Part shown: piece by piece, positions 1 through 8,241 of the stretch | Numbering within the stretch: position 1 is the first letter of the stretch | How the letters are laid out: the number at the start of each line of letters is the position of its first letter | The notes under the pieces: generated by a model | Databases searched by the model: none | What the model was told of the DNA's origin: nothing | Seen by the model: the letters and a program-made list of their open reading frames with translations, nothing else | Made by a program: the position numbers and the translations under genes | Assembly (NCBI GenBank): GCA_019744775.1 | Contig: JAIETZ010000005.1 | Span: forward strand, 170,084 to 234,083 | Direction of reading: 5' to 3' | DNA: 64,000 bases | Source: Candidatus Obscuribacterales bacterium | GTDB lineage: Bacteria; Cyanobacteriota; Vampirovibrionia; Obscuribacterales; Obscuribacteraceae

Positions 1-1
1 T

Positions 2-1441
2 CTCAGTCTTGGGAATAGTTCCAACGATCGACGAACACCCATCAATCAAAATAGATTCGTTGGAAGAGGTCAGCAAGCAAGTACAGACGGACAAGCATCT
101 AAATTTGTTGGAAATCGCCAAGGTCAAACTGTCCAGCCATCGACTCAATCGGCAAACAGTAATTCAATTCCAATGCAGGGAATTAATCAAGCAGCAATGC
201 CGGATTTTCTGACAAACCCCGAGACCTCCAAATATTGGGCGCCCCTCAAAAATAGTGTTGAGCAATTTGGCTCCGGACCAGCTGTAATTTCAAAACCTAT
301 TAGCGAACTTGTTGCAAGCGGTCAAGAAAAAGCGGTACTCAATTTGATAGAACAGGCTCCAGGAAACTATACCTACTACGCTTCCGGCACTGAGGGTATT
401 GTATTCAAGAATGAAACCAACGACATTATTAGAGTCGGTCCACGGGAGACTATAAATCGTCCGCAATCAGATCTTGTGTTGCAACCGAACAGGACGGCAA
501 ACGTGGGCAACTACACATTGGAGCAGCTTCCTTTTGCTCCAAGTCAAGGTTTATCAACTTTTGACGTCAAAACCATGGCAAATGCATTAGCCGAGAAGGG
601 ATTGTCATTTAAGCCTCGTGAAGCCATACCCCAAAATATCGGACGAGTTCAATCTGGACCTTCTGCCGGAAAAATTGTAGTTACAGATCCCAACGCGGTT
701 TATCAAATTCCAAAAGGTGCGGTTTACAATCCCGAATTGATGGCTTGGGAAAAACCAAGCACTGGTCCGATAGCTGTAGATTTCAGAGCAAATCCCAATT
801 CTCAACATGCCGACAAACTCCATCAAAGAGTTGCTCTAACCTGGAACGCTTCCGATGGTCAATCTGCACTTATGAATGACTTTGAACCAATTTATATTGC
901 AACTGCAGATCTACCGGCCCCCAACATTAGTAGTGAAGACACCATATCTGAAAACGCAGTAGCTGGATTGATAGCAGCCTCCAATACCGAGTATTCCGTA
1001 ACAGTGACAAGTGGAAATGTGAAATGTCCAAAGGGCTCTTGTGTATTCATTCGTGACAGAGGACGTGATGTCGGAATTTACGTATTCGAGAAAAGTTCAA
1101 ATGGCGATGTTGTATTCAAAGGACGAGATGGTCACTATACAAAATTGCAACCAGGTAGATTCCTTTTCATCAGTACCGGGCATAACGTCACGGCTGAAGA
1201 TGTAAATCCTGTTTCTATCATTGGTTTACGTGGCATCGAGGAAATTAAGCTAAGCAAGGAATTTAAAGCATTCACTGGTGACTTCTCCATAATGGCTGCA
1301 TGCATGCAACTTCCACATTTTAAGAATATGCTTTCATCAAAAACTGCAGCTGAGCGGAAAATGGCTGAAGGCATTCTCAAGAATGTCGCGATTCTTGGAC
1401 AAATCACAGCAGGCGATGGTCCGTTCAAACAACTCAGGTAG
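2..1441 (+). CDS. Unknown protein, 5' end cut by window edge
   Basis: The reading frame is open from the first bases of the window, so the gene starts upstream; an internal ATG at 173 is not needed as the start. At least 479 codons are present. The beginning is rich in Gln, Ser and Asn and looks like a linker. Counting from the ATG at 173, a middle part (about residues 50-190) has a GTEGIVF glycine-rich strand and, later, NIGRV followed by VVTDPNAV. This order loosely recalls the glycine loop, catalytic Asn and metal-binding Asp of kinase-like folds, but the match is weak. The C-terminal part (about residues 275-335) is beta-rich and Gly-rich. No signal peptide can be judged. The gene converges on the next one with a 3-base gap. 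Function unknown; the kinase-like idea is inference only. Confidence 0.7.
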   Translation, partial: LSLGNSSNDRRTPINQNRFVGRGQQASTDGQASKFVGNRQGQTVQPSTQSANSNSIPMQGINQAAMPDFLTNPETSKYWAPLKNSVEQFGSGPAVISKPISELVASGQEKAVLNLIEQAPGNYTYYASGTEGIVFKNETNDIIRVGPRETINRPQSDLVLQPNRTANVGNYTLEQLPFAPSQGLSTFDVKTMANALAEKGLSFKPREAIPQNIGRVQSGPSAGKIVVTDPNAVYQIPKGAVYNPELMAWEKPSTGPIAVDFRANPNSQHADKLHQRVALTWNASDGQSALMNDFEPIYIATADLPAPNISSEDTISENAVAGLIAASNTEYSVTVTSGNVKCPKGSCVFIRDRGRDVGIYVFEKSSNGDVVFKGRDGHYTKLQPGRFLFISTGHNVTAEDVNPVSIIGLRGIEEIKLSKEFKAFTGDFSIMAACMQLPHFKNMLSSKTAAERKMAEGILKNVAILGQITAGDGPFKQLR

Positions 1442-1444
1442 CAT

Positions 1445-1861
1445 TCAATACCGCAACCTCGACAGAATCACACTGCCATCAATGTCAACGATGGAGAACA
1501 GTCCAACCTCTCCAGGACCCATTTCATCCTTGAATCCACGAGATGCTGTATTGATTACAATGCGCATTTTGCTGCCTCGTTTCTCTAATTCGTCATTGAC
1601 CTTTTTGGCATAGCCAACCTGTCCTGACCAATTATCTCCTCGTAGTTGATAAGCCTCAAACAAATGCTCAGCTAGAGTGCTTACAGCTTCTCTATCCGGC
1701 GGATTTGATTTGGCAATTGCCTCAGCATCTTTTCTGCTTTGAGCATCCCCAACATTATCGTTAGCCTGAGTTTGCTCAAGCAGCTTCTCTCTTGCTGATT
1801 GCGCCACCACAGACTCAGCCTGGTTGGTTCGACCCCAACCTGCTTCTATTGAATTCGACAT
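1445..1861 (-). CDS. Small hypothetical protein, 138 aa
   Basis: I do not recognise the family. The protein has no signal peptide or membrane segment. The first 60 residues are Gln, Asn and Ala rich and polar. The second half (about 70-138) looks folded, with a GEVGLFSIVDIDGSVILSR strand pair at the very end. It is convergent with the left-edge gene and lies downstream of the membrane protein starting at 2949, with about 70 bases between them. Both neighbours at this edge are Gln/Asn-rich and unknown, so they may belong together, but nothing in the sequence proves it. Confidence 0.6.
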   Translation of the reverse strand: MSNSIEAGWGRTNQAESVVAQSAREKLLEQTQANDNVGDAQSRKDAEAIAKSNPPDREAVSTLAEHLFEAYQLRGDNWSGQVGYAKKVNDELEKRGSKMRIVINTASRGFKDEMGPGEVGLFSIVDIDGSVILSRLRY

Positions 1862-1929
1862 AACCGTACCTCCACATCCACTACTTTATGGATGTGTATA
1901 CACGCACGGTCAAAAACTTAGACGTAACG

Positions 1930-2949
1930 TTAGGCTAAAGCTTGAGCTAAAGGACCTGGCGGACGAACACGAATGCGTTCGGCTTCTGCCACTGTTTCAG
2001 CATCAAGGGCCCACACATATAAGCAAGTATAGAAAGCTGCGCGAATGTAAATTGAAAGTGCTGTCACGAAGACAACGGCAACAGCCCAGGTCAATGCGCC
2101 AAGCACAAACATCGGCGAAAGGAAATTGACGTGCTGATACCAGGCATAACCAAATCCAGCTAAACCACCGAGATAGACAATGTAAGAAGTGACGCGGCAT
2201 ATCAAATCAACACCAACTTCACCCAAGCCTATCGTAAGCAAATTGCCTTGAGCAATTTTGTCGGCACGCTTCAAAGCACCCCAGAAAGACGTACCTTCAA
2301 TAACAATTGCCGGCAAAATTAAATGCCCGGCTAGCGTCCAGAATATTTCGATAACACCTGCGAGGAAATTGAAGCCAAAACCGAATATGCCGACAGAACG
2401 TCTGTTGCGCATCCAGCCTGTCAGGCGTCTGGCTACAAAAGTTACAAGCCCCAAAACAATAATTGCCGGCAGGCTTAAAAAGACTGCCTTAGTAGCATCA
2501 GAGAATTTGCCTGAGCCAGGACCTTCGGTTAGGTGCGTATAGACAAGACCAGTTGTAACCCCTTCCAGAAAGCGGTTGGTCAGCCACCAGACAGCCGAAA
2601 TGCCGAAAAACATCAATACTGCTTGGGTATCTACATAGTGCGCTAATTGGCCAAAATCACTGCCAAAGCCGCTTGGATCAAGCGGTCCATTTAATCCGGT
2701 CAGCCCGGCAAGCCCCGAAGCACCCTGATGTTTGGCTCCTTCCAGCAAATTGGCTGCCTCGCCGGCTTTTTCCGGTATCAGGTGCTGCCCTTGCTTAAAT
2801 TCGCCGACAGCGAAATAGCCCATTACGACGCCAAAAAAGATGTTGGTTAAAACGGTCAGAATAGACGGCAAAAGCAAACGCTTATCCTGCCAGCCCATCT
2901 TAATGCTGGCCATTACCATTCTGTATCCACGCCCAAACGATTCGAACAT
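1930..2949 (-). CDS. Multi-pass membrane protein, DUF6159-like
   Basis: A 339-residue membrane protein. It starts with a short amphipathic stretch followed by a first membrane helix near residues 27-48, then has a Gly/Leu-rich loop (about 70-110) and four or five more helices. The segment EGTSFWGALKRADKIAQGN (about residues 219-237) follows a helix and resembles the loop typical of DUF6159 and related six-helix proteins, where a conserved Glu precedes an amphipathic helix. No enzymatic motif is visible. Transcription is leftward, away from the repeat-bearing spacer at 2950-3254. Role in the cell unknown; the family assignment is from motif resemblance. Confidence 0.65.
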   Translation of the reverse strand: MFESFGRGYRMVMASIKMGWQDKRLLLPSILTVLTNIFFGVVMGYFAVGEFKQGQHLIPEKAGEAANLLEGAKHQGASGLAGLTGLNGPLDPSGFGSDFGQLAHYVDTQAVLMFFGISAVWWLTNRFLEGVTTGLVYTHLTEGPGSGKFSDATKAVFLSLPAIIVLGLVTFVARRLTGWMRNRRSVGIFGFGFNFLAGVIEIFWTLAGHLILPAIVIEGTSFWGALKRADKIAQGNLLTIGLGEVGVDLICRVTSYIVYLGGLAGFGYAWYQHVNFLSPMFVLGALTWAVAVVFVTALSIYIRAAFYTCLYVWALDAETVAEAERIRVRPPGPLAQALA

Positions 2950-3085
2950 ACTAAAAGCTTAGCTCCTGATAGGACAGGCTCGGAAGCGCTAGTAAGAGTA
3001 TTAAAAGGGCGCTATCTGCCTGCCTGGCGCTATTTTAGCAGTTGCCAAGGTTTTGTCCAGCAGAATTTATCTTTATAAGGATAAC

Positions 3086-3108
3086 GGGCGCATGCAATGC
3101 GCCCCTAC
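3086..3108 (-). repeat. Palindromic repeat, copy 1
   Basis: The core is GGGCGCATGCAATGCGCCC followed by CTAC. The arms GGGCGCAT and ATGCGCCC pair perfectly around a three-base loop. The same 23-base unit occurs at 7105 and 12436 (opposite strand) and at 54925 (same strand), and with one change at 3218. Confidence 0.85.
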
Positions 3109-3138
3109 GAGGGCATTGCCCGGAGAAATGAAAGCAGG

Positions 3139-3158
3139 CAACTGCAATGCGTCCCTAC
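3139..3158 (-). repeat. Degenerate palindromic repeat copy
   Basis: The sequence CTGCAATGCGTCCCTAC keeps the right half of the repeat with one change (GTCCC for GCCCC), while the left arm has decayed. It lies between the two full copies of this spacer. Confidence 0.5.
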
Positions 3159-3217
3159 GAAAACGCGAACCTGACCGCGAAGTTGCGCTGACGAACATAT
3201 TTGCCGTACGGTTCTGT

Positions 3218-3240
3218 GTAGGGGCGCATTGTATGCGCCC
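3218..3240 (+). repeat. Palindromic repeat, inverted partner of copy 1
   Basis: GTAGGGGCGCATTGTATGCGCCC is the reverse orientation of the unit at 3086, with one change in the loop region. Together the two form the inverted ends of a 155-base element. Confidence 0.8.
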
Positions 3241-3254
3241 TTGTCTTAAATGCC

Positions 3255-5123
3255 CTATCTAGTACCCTGCTCTATCTGCAGATCTTCGGTTTCATAAAGG
3301 CTGTCCAGCATGTCTTTGTACTTTTCAGTTACGACTTTGCGTTTTACCTTGAGTGTTGGTGTCAATTCGTTGCCTTCAATTGAGAAATCCTTATCGAGAA
3401 TAAGGAACTTCTTCACTTGGGAGAAACTCGCCAAAGTCTGATTCTTGCGGGCGACAACTGCCTCTACTTCTCTTTGAACTAGAGGATGATTGATAAGCTC
3501 TTCAGGACTGGAATAAGTAATCTGGTTGTGTTTGGCAAATGCAGCCAGTCCGTCAGTACTTAGCGTGATAAGCGCCGTAATATATTTTCGACGATCGCCA
3601 TAAGCCAAGACATGACTAATTAACGGCTCACCAACAAAGAGATTTTCCAGAGCTTGCGGAGCGACGTGCTTGCCACCGGCAGTGATGATAATGTCCTTCT
3701 TGCGATCAGTTATCTTCAAGCGTCCATCTGAATCAAATTCACCGATGTCGCCGGTCATAAACCAACCATCAACAACTGCTTTTTTGGTTGCTTCTTCGTC
3801 TTTGTAGTAACCAGCAAATACTGAGGGTCCTTTTACAAGAATTTCGCCGTCTTCGGCAATTTTTATTTCAGCACCTGGCAGAGGACGTCCGACTGTGCCG
3901 CGTTCGTTATCTTGCGGACGGTTACCGCAAATTGGCGCAGCAGTTTCAGTCAATCCCCATCCTTCGACAATTGGCAGACCAACCGTGTCAAAGAAAAGAT
4001 GTACTTCCGGAGAAAGTGGTGCGGCTCCCGAACAGAAGAAGCGCAATCTTCCTCCAAAGCGGCGGCGTATACGAGAGAAGACAAGTCTGTCTGCTACACG
4101 TAATTCACCGCGATAGATTTTGCGGATAATTTCCTGTGCACCTTCATTGGCATCAACGGCTTGCATCAAGTGTGACTTTTGCGCATAACGATCAGCGCGT
4201 TTGCCTAGTGCCAATGCCCAGCGAATGAGATACTGCTGAGCTTGAGGCATGTTGCGCACTTCAGTTTGAATGCGATTGTAGATTTTTTCAAAGAAGCGCG
4301 GCACGCCATTCATTACAGTTGGGCGTACTTCCATCATATTCTGCGCTACTGTCTCCATCGACTCGGCATACGCCATGACGAATCCCTCGTAAATGCAGAC
4401 AAACTGTCCGCACATACGCTCGTATACGTGAGCCAACGGTAAGAAAGACAATCCAACATCGTCTGCGTGGAATCCAACAAATACGCTGGCAGCCTGACAG
4501 ACTGAGTAGATATTGCGATGCAAGAGCATCACACCCTTTGGAACACCAGTGGTGCCGGATGTGTAGACAATGGTTGCCATGTCATCAGGAGCGATGAGGT
4601 CGATACGCTCTTTAAGAGCCTTGGGATTGTTCGGTAAATAAACCTCACCGTCTTTGACCAAATCATCAAACGTCATTAGTTTGACGCGTGGGTCATTGGT
4701 TTTGATATGACCATCCATCAAGACTATAAAACGCAATTGTGGTGGCAAAGTATCAAGCGAAAGAAGCTTGTTCAATTGATTTTGGTTTTCAACGAAAATG
4801 CCGACCGAGTCGCTATGACGGACCAAATATTCAACTTCAGGCGATTGCAAAGTCGGATAGATTGGGATAGTCACGCCACCGACTGTCAAAATAGCCATGT
4901 CCGCCCATGTCCATTGCGGGCGATTGCTCGACAAGATAGACACCTTGTCACCGCGATTGACGCCCAGTTTTAGCAGGGCTCCGGCAACGAGCTCAACCAC
5001 TCGTCCGTGCTCTCGCCAGATGACGGGGCGATAGCTTCCTGCCACCTTGTGGAGAATTGCCGGGCGCTCGGCCATGGTTTTGACGCGTTCCCAGAATACA
5101 TGCACTATTGTTTCGTGTTTCAA
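3255..5123 (-). CDS. Long-chain acyl-CoA synthetase (AMP-forming)
   Basis: This ANL-superfamily enzyme activates fatty acids to acyl-CoA through an acyl-adenylate. At 622 residues it has the length of bacterial FadD15-type long-chain ligases. The AMP-binding P-loop YTSGTTGVPKG is at about 187-197, the A5 motif EGWGLTETAAP at 387-397, the TGD motif (GWFMTGDIGEFD) at 453-464, and the hinge DRKKDIIITAGGKHVAP at 473-489. The hinge is followed by a mobile C-terminal domain that contains the family's conserved Lys region. All signature residues are present, so it should be active. There is no membrane helix; members of this family sit on the inner face of the membrane. cutA lies 64 bases upstream on the same strand. 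The repeat-bearing spacer lies downstream. Confidence 0.93.
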   Translation of the reverse strand: MKHETIVHVFWERVKTMAERPAILHKVAGSYRPVIWREHGRVVELVAGALLKLGVNRGDKVSILSSNRPQWTWADMAILTVGGVTIPIYPTLQSPEVEYLVRHSDSVGIFVENQNQLNKLLSLDTLPPQLRFIVLMDGHIKTNDPRVKLMTFDDLVKDGEVYLPNNPKALKERIDLIAPDDMATIVYTSGTTGVPKGVMLLHRNIYSVCQAASVFVGFHADDVGLSFLPLAHVYERMCGQFVCIYEGFVMAYAESMETVAQNMMEVRPTVMNGVPRFFEKIYNRIQTEVRNMPQAQQYLIRWALALGKRADRYAQKSHLMQAVDANEGAQEIIRKIYRGELRVADRLVFSRIRRRFGGRLRFFCSGAAPLSPEVHLFFDTVGLPIVEGWGLTETAAPICGNRPQDNERGTVGRPLPGAEIKIAEDGEILVKGPSVFAGYYKDEEATKKAVVDGWFMTGDIGEFDSDGRLKITDRKKDIIITAGGKHVAPQALENLFVGEPLISHVLAYGDRRKYITALITLSTDGLAAFAKHNQITYSSPEELINHPLVQREVEAVVARKNQTLASFSQVKKFLILDKDFSIEGNELTPTLKVKRKVVTEKYKDMLDSLYETEDLQIEQGTR

Positions 5124-5187
5124 CTTTGCAAAACTCCTAGCTAAAGCTGCCGTACTTCTATGATCTTATCGCGATTTTATTAATAGT

Positions 5188-5520
5188 TTAAGTACTTTTC
5201 TTCGTCAAACAAGATTGATTAATCCAATCAAGATATGGCTGGAAGCCATCTGTTATCGGCAGGCTAACTATTTCTGGAATATCGTAAGTATGTAGTTCCT
5301 TTACCCTTGCCATCAATTGATTCCAAGAAGATTTTGTGGTCTTGATAAGCAGCAGGACCTCAGCTTCCTGACAAACCTTGCCTTCCCAAAAGAATATTGA
5401 AGTGACACCAGGGACGATATTAACGCAAGCAGCCAGATGCTCAGCAACCACAGTCGTGGCCAGGCTTTCAGCTATGTCCTTTGGAGACGTAACCAGCACG
5501 ATAATCTCGCCGTTGGACAT
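5188..5520 (-). CDS. cutA: Divalent-cation tolerance protein CutA
   Basis: A 110-residue CutA1-family protein, a small trimeric ferredoxin-like fold linked to copper and other divalent-cation tolerance. Visible family marks are the N-terminal VLVTSPKDIAESLA, AACVNIVPGVTSIFFWEGKV in the middle, and the EVLLLIKTTKSSW and HTYDIPEIVSLPI segments near the end. The length is normal. It begins 2 bases downstream of the stop of the fusion protein at 5523, so the two are almost certainly co-transcribed. Confidence 0.95.
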   Translation of the reverse strand: MSNGEIIVLVTSPKDIAESLATTVVAEHLAACVNIVPGVTSIFFWEGKVCQEAEVLLLIKTTKSSWNQLMARVKELHTYDIPEIVSLPITDGFQPYLDWINQSCLTKKST

Positions 5521-5522
5521 TT

Positions 5523-6596
5523 TTACAGTCTGCCTCTAAGTAATTCGAGCCCGGTTTCACTAACAAGTTCCGTCAGTAAATTTACCAGTTTTAGAAACGG
5601 TTCGGGTTGCAATCGTGGCATACGATATCTTCTATGCACGCGTAATACCATTGTTGGAACCTTCAGCTCACCCAGACAATATTGCACAAAAGGCGTCATA
5701 AAAGTCTCCGGCTCTTCCGGTAATACAGGTTCTAAAGCTGACATGTGCAGTCTTGCTCTGCCGGCAAAGTCATCATAATTCGAGCCTTCAGGTCCTTGGA
5801 CTGTTAGTTGCAAACCAGGTGTGTCATGCCAGGATGCACCAGAAAGGATGACTACCATGCCGATTTCACCGACTTTGGCGATATCCGTAAATGCCCGTCC
5901 CAAAGGTGTTTCCCAATAATGCATAGGGTCTGCCACACAACAGTAGGAGCTAATTAGCGAGTGGCAGCGACTGAGTTTACTTAAGAGCGCAGCCAAAGAA
6001 CCTGTATAAGCTTCTTGCTCTTGGAATTGCCCCTCGTGGAAAAATGCCGTTGCGTGTGGCGCCACCACCAAGAGTGGCAGCTCTCCTCCGAAAAATTCAT
6101 AGTCCGCTTCGCCGTCAGGAGGCAATTGTTCATAGTGCTCAGATAGTAGTCTCTCGTATTGCAAAGCCCAATTTAAAGGATCTTGCTGCGGAGCTTCGCC
6201 AATCAAAAATTCCAAAGCACGGTCTACATCGTCAAACCGAGCTTTCGAATGAGAAAGAACCCAAGGAGAAAATGGAGATTGCCCGACAACTGTCACCATC
6301 TTGCCACGGCGATAGGCGTAAAACATCTCCATAGCAGTTCCATAACTTGGCTTGTTCAGATTAGCCAGGAGCGCATCACATTGATCAATAAGGTTAAGCG
6401 ACTGGCGCACCCGTCTTTCAATTGCCAGGTTTTTCTCATCGGCAAAGAAGGCAAATTCCAACGGATTTAAAACTCTAAAACCACTCTGTTGCAAGCGTGT
6501 GGTTGCCTTCGAGCGCCAATCGGGCAAAAGTGCCGGATCTACCAAGAATTGCTCCGGGTCTATTGTGCTTCCACTTAAGTAAATTGATGAGATCAT
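5523..6596 (-). CDS. Fusion: deoxyribosyltransferase-like + formylglutamate-hydrolase-like
   Basis: Two domains can be read. Residues 1 to about 125 resemble nucleoside 2-deoxyribosyltransferases: a start of the type IYLSGSTID, then CDALLANLNKPSYGTAMEMFYAYRRGK, where the GTxxE motif (86-90) holds the Glu that acts as nucleophile in that family. From about residue 170 the sequence VVAPHATAFFHEG, with DPMHYWETPLGRAF further on, resembles N-formylglutamate amidohydrolases and related zinc hydrolases. The usual DLHG motif is not evident: the matching stretch reads VVILSGASWHD, so activity of this half is doubtful. cutA follows 2 bases downstream. The DUF3465 gene is divergent. The combination suggests salvage or damage-control chemistry, which is inference. 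Confidence 0.75.
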   Translation of the reverse strand: MISSIYLSGSTIDPEQFLVDPALLPDWRSKATTRLQQSGFRVLNPLEFAFFADEKNLAIERRVRQSLNLIDQCDALLANLNKPSYGTAMEMFYAYRRGKMVTVVGQSPFSPWVLSHSKARFDDVDRALEFLIGEAPQQDPLNWALQYERLLSEHYEQLPPDGEADYEFFGGELPLLVVAPHATAFFHEGQFQEQEAYTGSLAALLSKLSRCHSLISSYCCVADPMHYWETPLGRAFTDIAKVGEIGMVVILSGASWHDTPGLQLTVQGPEGSNYDDFAGRARLHMSALEPVLPEEPETFMTPFVQYCLGELKVPTMVLRVHRRYRMPRLQPEPFLKLVNLLTELVSETGLELLRGRL

Positions 6597-6628
6597 GGTT
6601 TATCTATGATGTTATAAAATTGATAGTC

Positions 6629-7054
6629 ATGCAACTGGTAGCCTTCCTATTATCGATCTTTCTGACCATTTCGGCGGCTTCATGTTCCCTTAGAGGGGCT
6701 GAAACCCTGGAAGCTAGGGACTTAGACCAGGGTCAGGTTTTAGAGGCTCAAAGTCAACATTTAAGGCATGTGCAGGTCACTATCAGTGCTCCAGTCCTTA
6801 AAATCCTCCCCGATGACACCCAGGGCATACCACACGAGCGCTTCTTGATTGCCCTAAAAAACGGCACGTCAATATTAATAGCCCATGATACGCGTCTGGC
6901 TCCCCGAGTTCCCATACAAGTGGGCGACAAGCTAAAAATTTGCGGTGAATACATATGGAACGAAAAAGGCGGCGTCATTCACTGGACGCATCATTCGATA
7001 GGCAATATCCATCCCGGCGGCTTTATAGAGCTAAACGGTCAGAGATACGAGTAA
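6629..7054 (+). CDS. DUF3465 family secreted protein
   Basis: The C-terminal 100 residues match DUF3465 closely. The marks are an ILPDD...G..H.RF opening, a strand ending in AHDTRLAPR, GDKLKICGEY, and the strongly conserved GGVIHWTHHS near the end. I chose the ATG at 6629 because it puts a hydrophobic signal segment (VAFLLSIFLTISAASC) directly at the N-terminus and avoids overlapping the divergent gene. An upstream ATG at 6587 would add 14 residues. The SAASC sequence is only a weak lipobox. The biochemical function of the family is unknown; its OB-like strand pattern is seen in small periplasmic proteins. A repeat hairpin with a T-run lies 50 bases downstream. Confidence 0.85.
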   Translation: MQLVAFLLSIFLTISAASCSLRGAETLEARDLDQGQVLEAQSQHLRHVQVTISAPVLKILPDDTQGIPHERFLIALKNGTSILIAHDTRLAPRVPIQVGDKLKICGEYIWNEKGGVIHWTHHSIGNIHPGGFIELNGQRYE

Positions 7055-7104
7055 AAATCGTCACCCTGAGGTCTCTCATGTTAACTCGTGATCCTTTGTC
7101 GCTC

Positions 7105-7134
7105 GTAGGGGCGCATTGCATGCGCCCTTTTTTA
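7105..7134 (+). terminator. Palindromic repeat acting as likely terminator
   Basis: A full copy of the dispersed repeat occupies 7105-7127 (arms GGGCGCAT and ATGCGCCC, three-base loop) and is directly followed by seven T residues. This makes a standard intrinsic terminator shape for the DUF3465 gene. It lies 50 bases past that gene's stop and just before the convergent sixA stop. Confidence 0.65.
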
Positions 7135-7638
7135 TTTACCCGCAATTGCCCCAGCAATTTTCGGCGTGATAAACCACTTAAGTGTGCCCGGCGCTGTCGG
7201 CGGAATACTTGTCACATCAATTCTGCAAACACCGGCTTTTTTAAATGGAACATCCAATTCCGGACCAGCCCAAAGCATGGTGCCGGCCAATCGTCCCATA
7301 TCCGGTTCGTGACCGACTAAAAATACTTGCTGGACACTTTTGTGTTCGCGAAGGAACTTATACAGATCACTTGCCGTGCCACCAGGACACAACGCTTCGC
7401 AAACTTTCACATCACGCGTGACACCAAAAACTTCAGCAAGAATTTCAGCTGTTTGGCGCGCTCTTACTAAAGTGCTGCTTACAATCAAATCCGGTTTCAC
7501 ACCAAGACGCCGCAATCCCAAACCAACAATTTTGGTTTCTGTTCGCCCTTCATCCGTCAACGGACGCTGACTATCGTCAGTAATTTCTCCACCGATGCGG
7601 TTTCCGGCAATGCCATGTCGAATCAAATAAATTTTCAT
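7132..7638 (-). CDS. sixA: Phosphohistidine phosphatase SixA
   Basis: A histidine-phosphatase superfamily protein of 168 residues. The N-terminal LIRHG motif carries the catalytic His. PLTDEGR follows, then VSSTLVRARQTAEIL with the second Arg, and VFLVGHEPDM with the second catalytic His near residue 110. SixA-type enzymes dephosphorylate histidine-containing phosphotransfer domains. Length and motif spacing are normal. It is transcribed leftward and ends in the terminator-like repeat. It is divergent from ruvX. Confidence 0.9.
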   Translation of the reverse strand: MKIYLIRHGIAGNRIGGEITDDSQRPLTDEGRTETKIVGLGLRRLGVKPDLIVSSTLVRARQTAEILAEVFGVTRDVKVCEALCPGGTASDLYKFLREHKSVQQVFLVGHEPDMGRLAGTMLWAGPELDVPFKKAGVCRIDVTSIPPTAPGTLKWFITPKIAGAIAGK

Positions 7639-7760
7639 AGGCGGATATTTTAGCTTATTTAGGCTCCGGCTTCATTTCATTTCGCCTTCGCTTGCCATGC
7701 GGCTAGCCACGCTCCACTTCGCATTGCTCTGTCGCAATGCTTCGTTCTCGCTATTGCATG

Positions 7761-7795
7761 TTGACAATAAGACCAAGATGCACTTGTAGTATCAT
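7761..7795 (+). promoter_or_regulatory. Possible promoter of ruvX
   Basis: A consensus -35 box TTGACA lies at 7761-7766. Possible -10 boxes are TAGTAT (7787) or TATCAT (7790), at longer than ideal spacing. The ruvX ATG is only a few bases further on and lacks a Shine-Dalgarno sequence, so the message may be nearly leaderless. Confidence 0.35.
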
Positions 7796-7801
7796 CATCT
7801 T

Positions 7802-8239
7802 ATGAGCAACGTTCCTCGCATTATGGGTCTTGACGTTGGCGACAGCCGCATTGGTATCGCCATTTCCGATCCACTTGGCATAACCGCCGCCGGCATTCAA
7901 ACATTGGAGCGCAAGAATATGCGCACAGATATCTTTGCGATATCGGAAATTGCCAAGCGCCATTGTGCCGTAGAAATTGTTGTTGGTCTGCCAAAAAATA
8001 TGGACGGCTCTATTGGCGAGCAAGCCCAGAAAGTTCAAGCATTCGCGCGCAAATTGGCCCGTGCTACAGGTCTGCCAATTATCTACGAAGATGAGCGTCT
8101 TACAACAGTGTCTGCAATCCGCACATTGACACTGCAAGGCGTGAAAACCGGTCACAACAAAGACATGATCGACCGCCAAGCAGCTGCCATCATCTTGCAA
8201 AAACATCTAGACCGCCGCGGACCAGCTCCGTCAGCGTAG
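7802..8239 (+). CDS. ruvX: RuvX/YqgF pre-16S rRNA nuclease, Holliday-junction-resolvase fold
   Basis: A 145-residue RNase H-fold nuclease of the YqgF/RuvX family, which processes pre-16S rRNA and was earlier proposed as a Holliday junction resolvase. The first catalytic Asp is in MGLDVGDSRIGIAISD (about residues 8-23). The Glu strand and YEDERLTT are near residue 100, and DRQAAAIIL supplies the last acidic residue near 124. VVGLPKNMDGS is the typical middle motif. The length is normal. It converges with the GGDEF gene, with 2 bases between the stops. Confidence 0.93.
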   Translation: MSNVPRIMGLDVGDSRIGIAISDPLGITAAGIQTLERKNMRTDIFAISEIAKRHCAVEIVVGLPKNMDGSIGEQAQKVQAFARKLARATGLPIIYEDERLTTVSAIRTLTLQGVKTGHNKDMIDRQAAAIILQKHLDRRGPAPSA

Positions 8240-8241
8240 TT

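Larger units (their letters stand above)
2950..3254. other. Gene-free spacer with paired palindromic repeats
   Basis: This 305-base spacer lies between two leftward genes. It contains one palindromic repeat at 3086-3108, a decayed copy at about 3139-3158 and a third copy in opposite orientation at 3218-3240. The outer copies face each other, so the 155 bases from 3086 to 3240 look like a small non-coding element with inverted ends. I see no reading frame with coding character. Confidence 0.6.

Noticed and set aside
7721..7740. GCATTGC...GCAATGC hairpin upstream of ruvX as another repeat copy
   Set aside because: It forms a 7-pair stem but lacks the GGGCGC arms of the dispersed family, so I do not count it as a member.
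7751..8206. A 151-codon minus-strand frame opposite ruvX
   Set aside because: RuvX catalytic motifs are intact on the plus strand, and the minus frame is Cys/His-rich with no domain.
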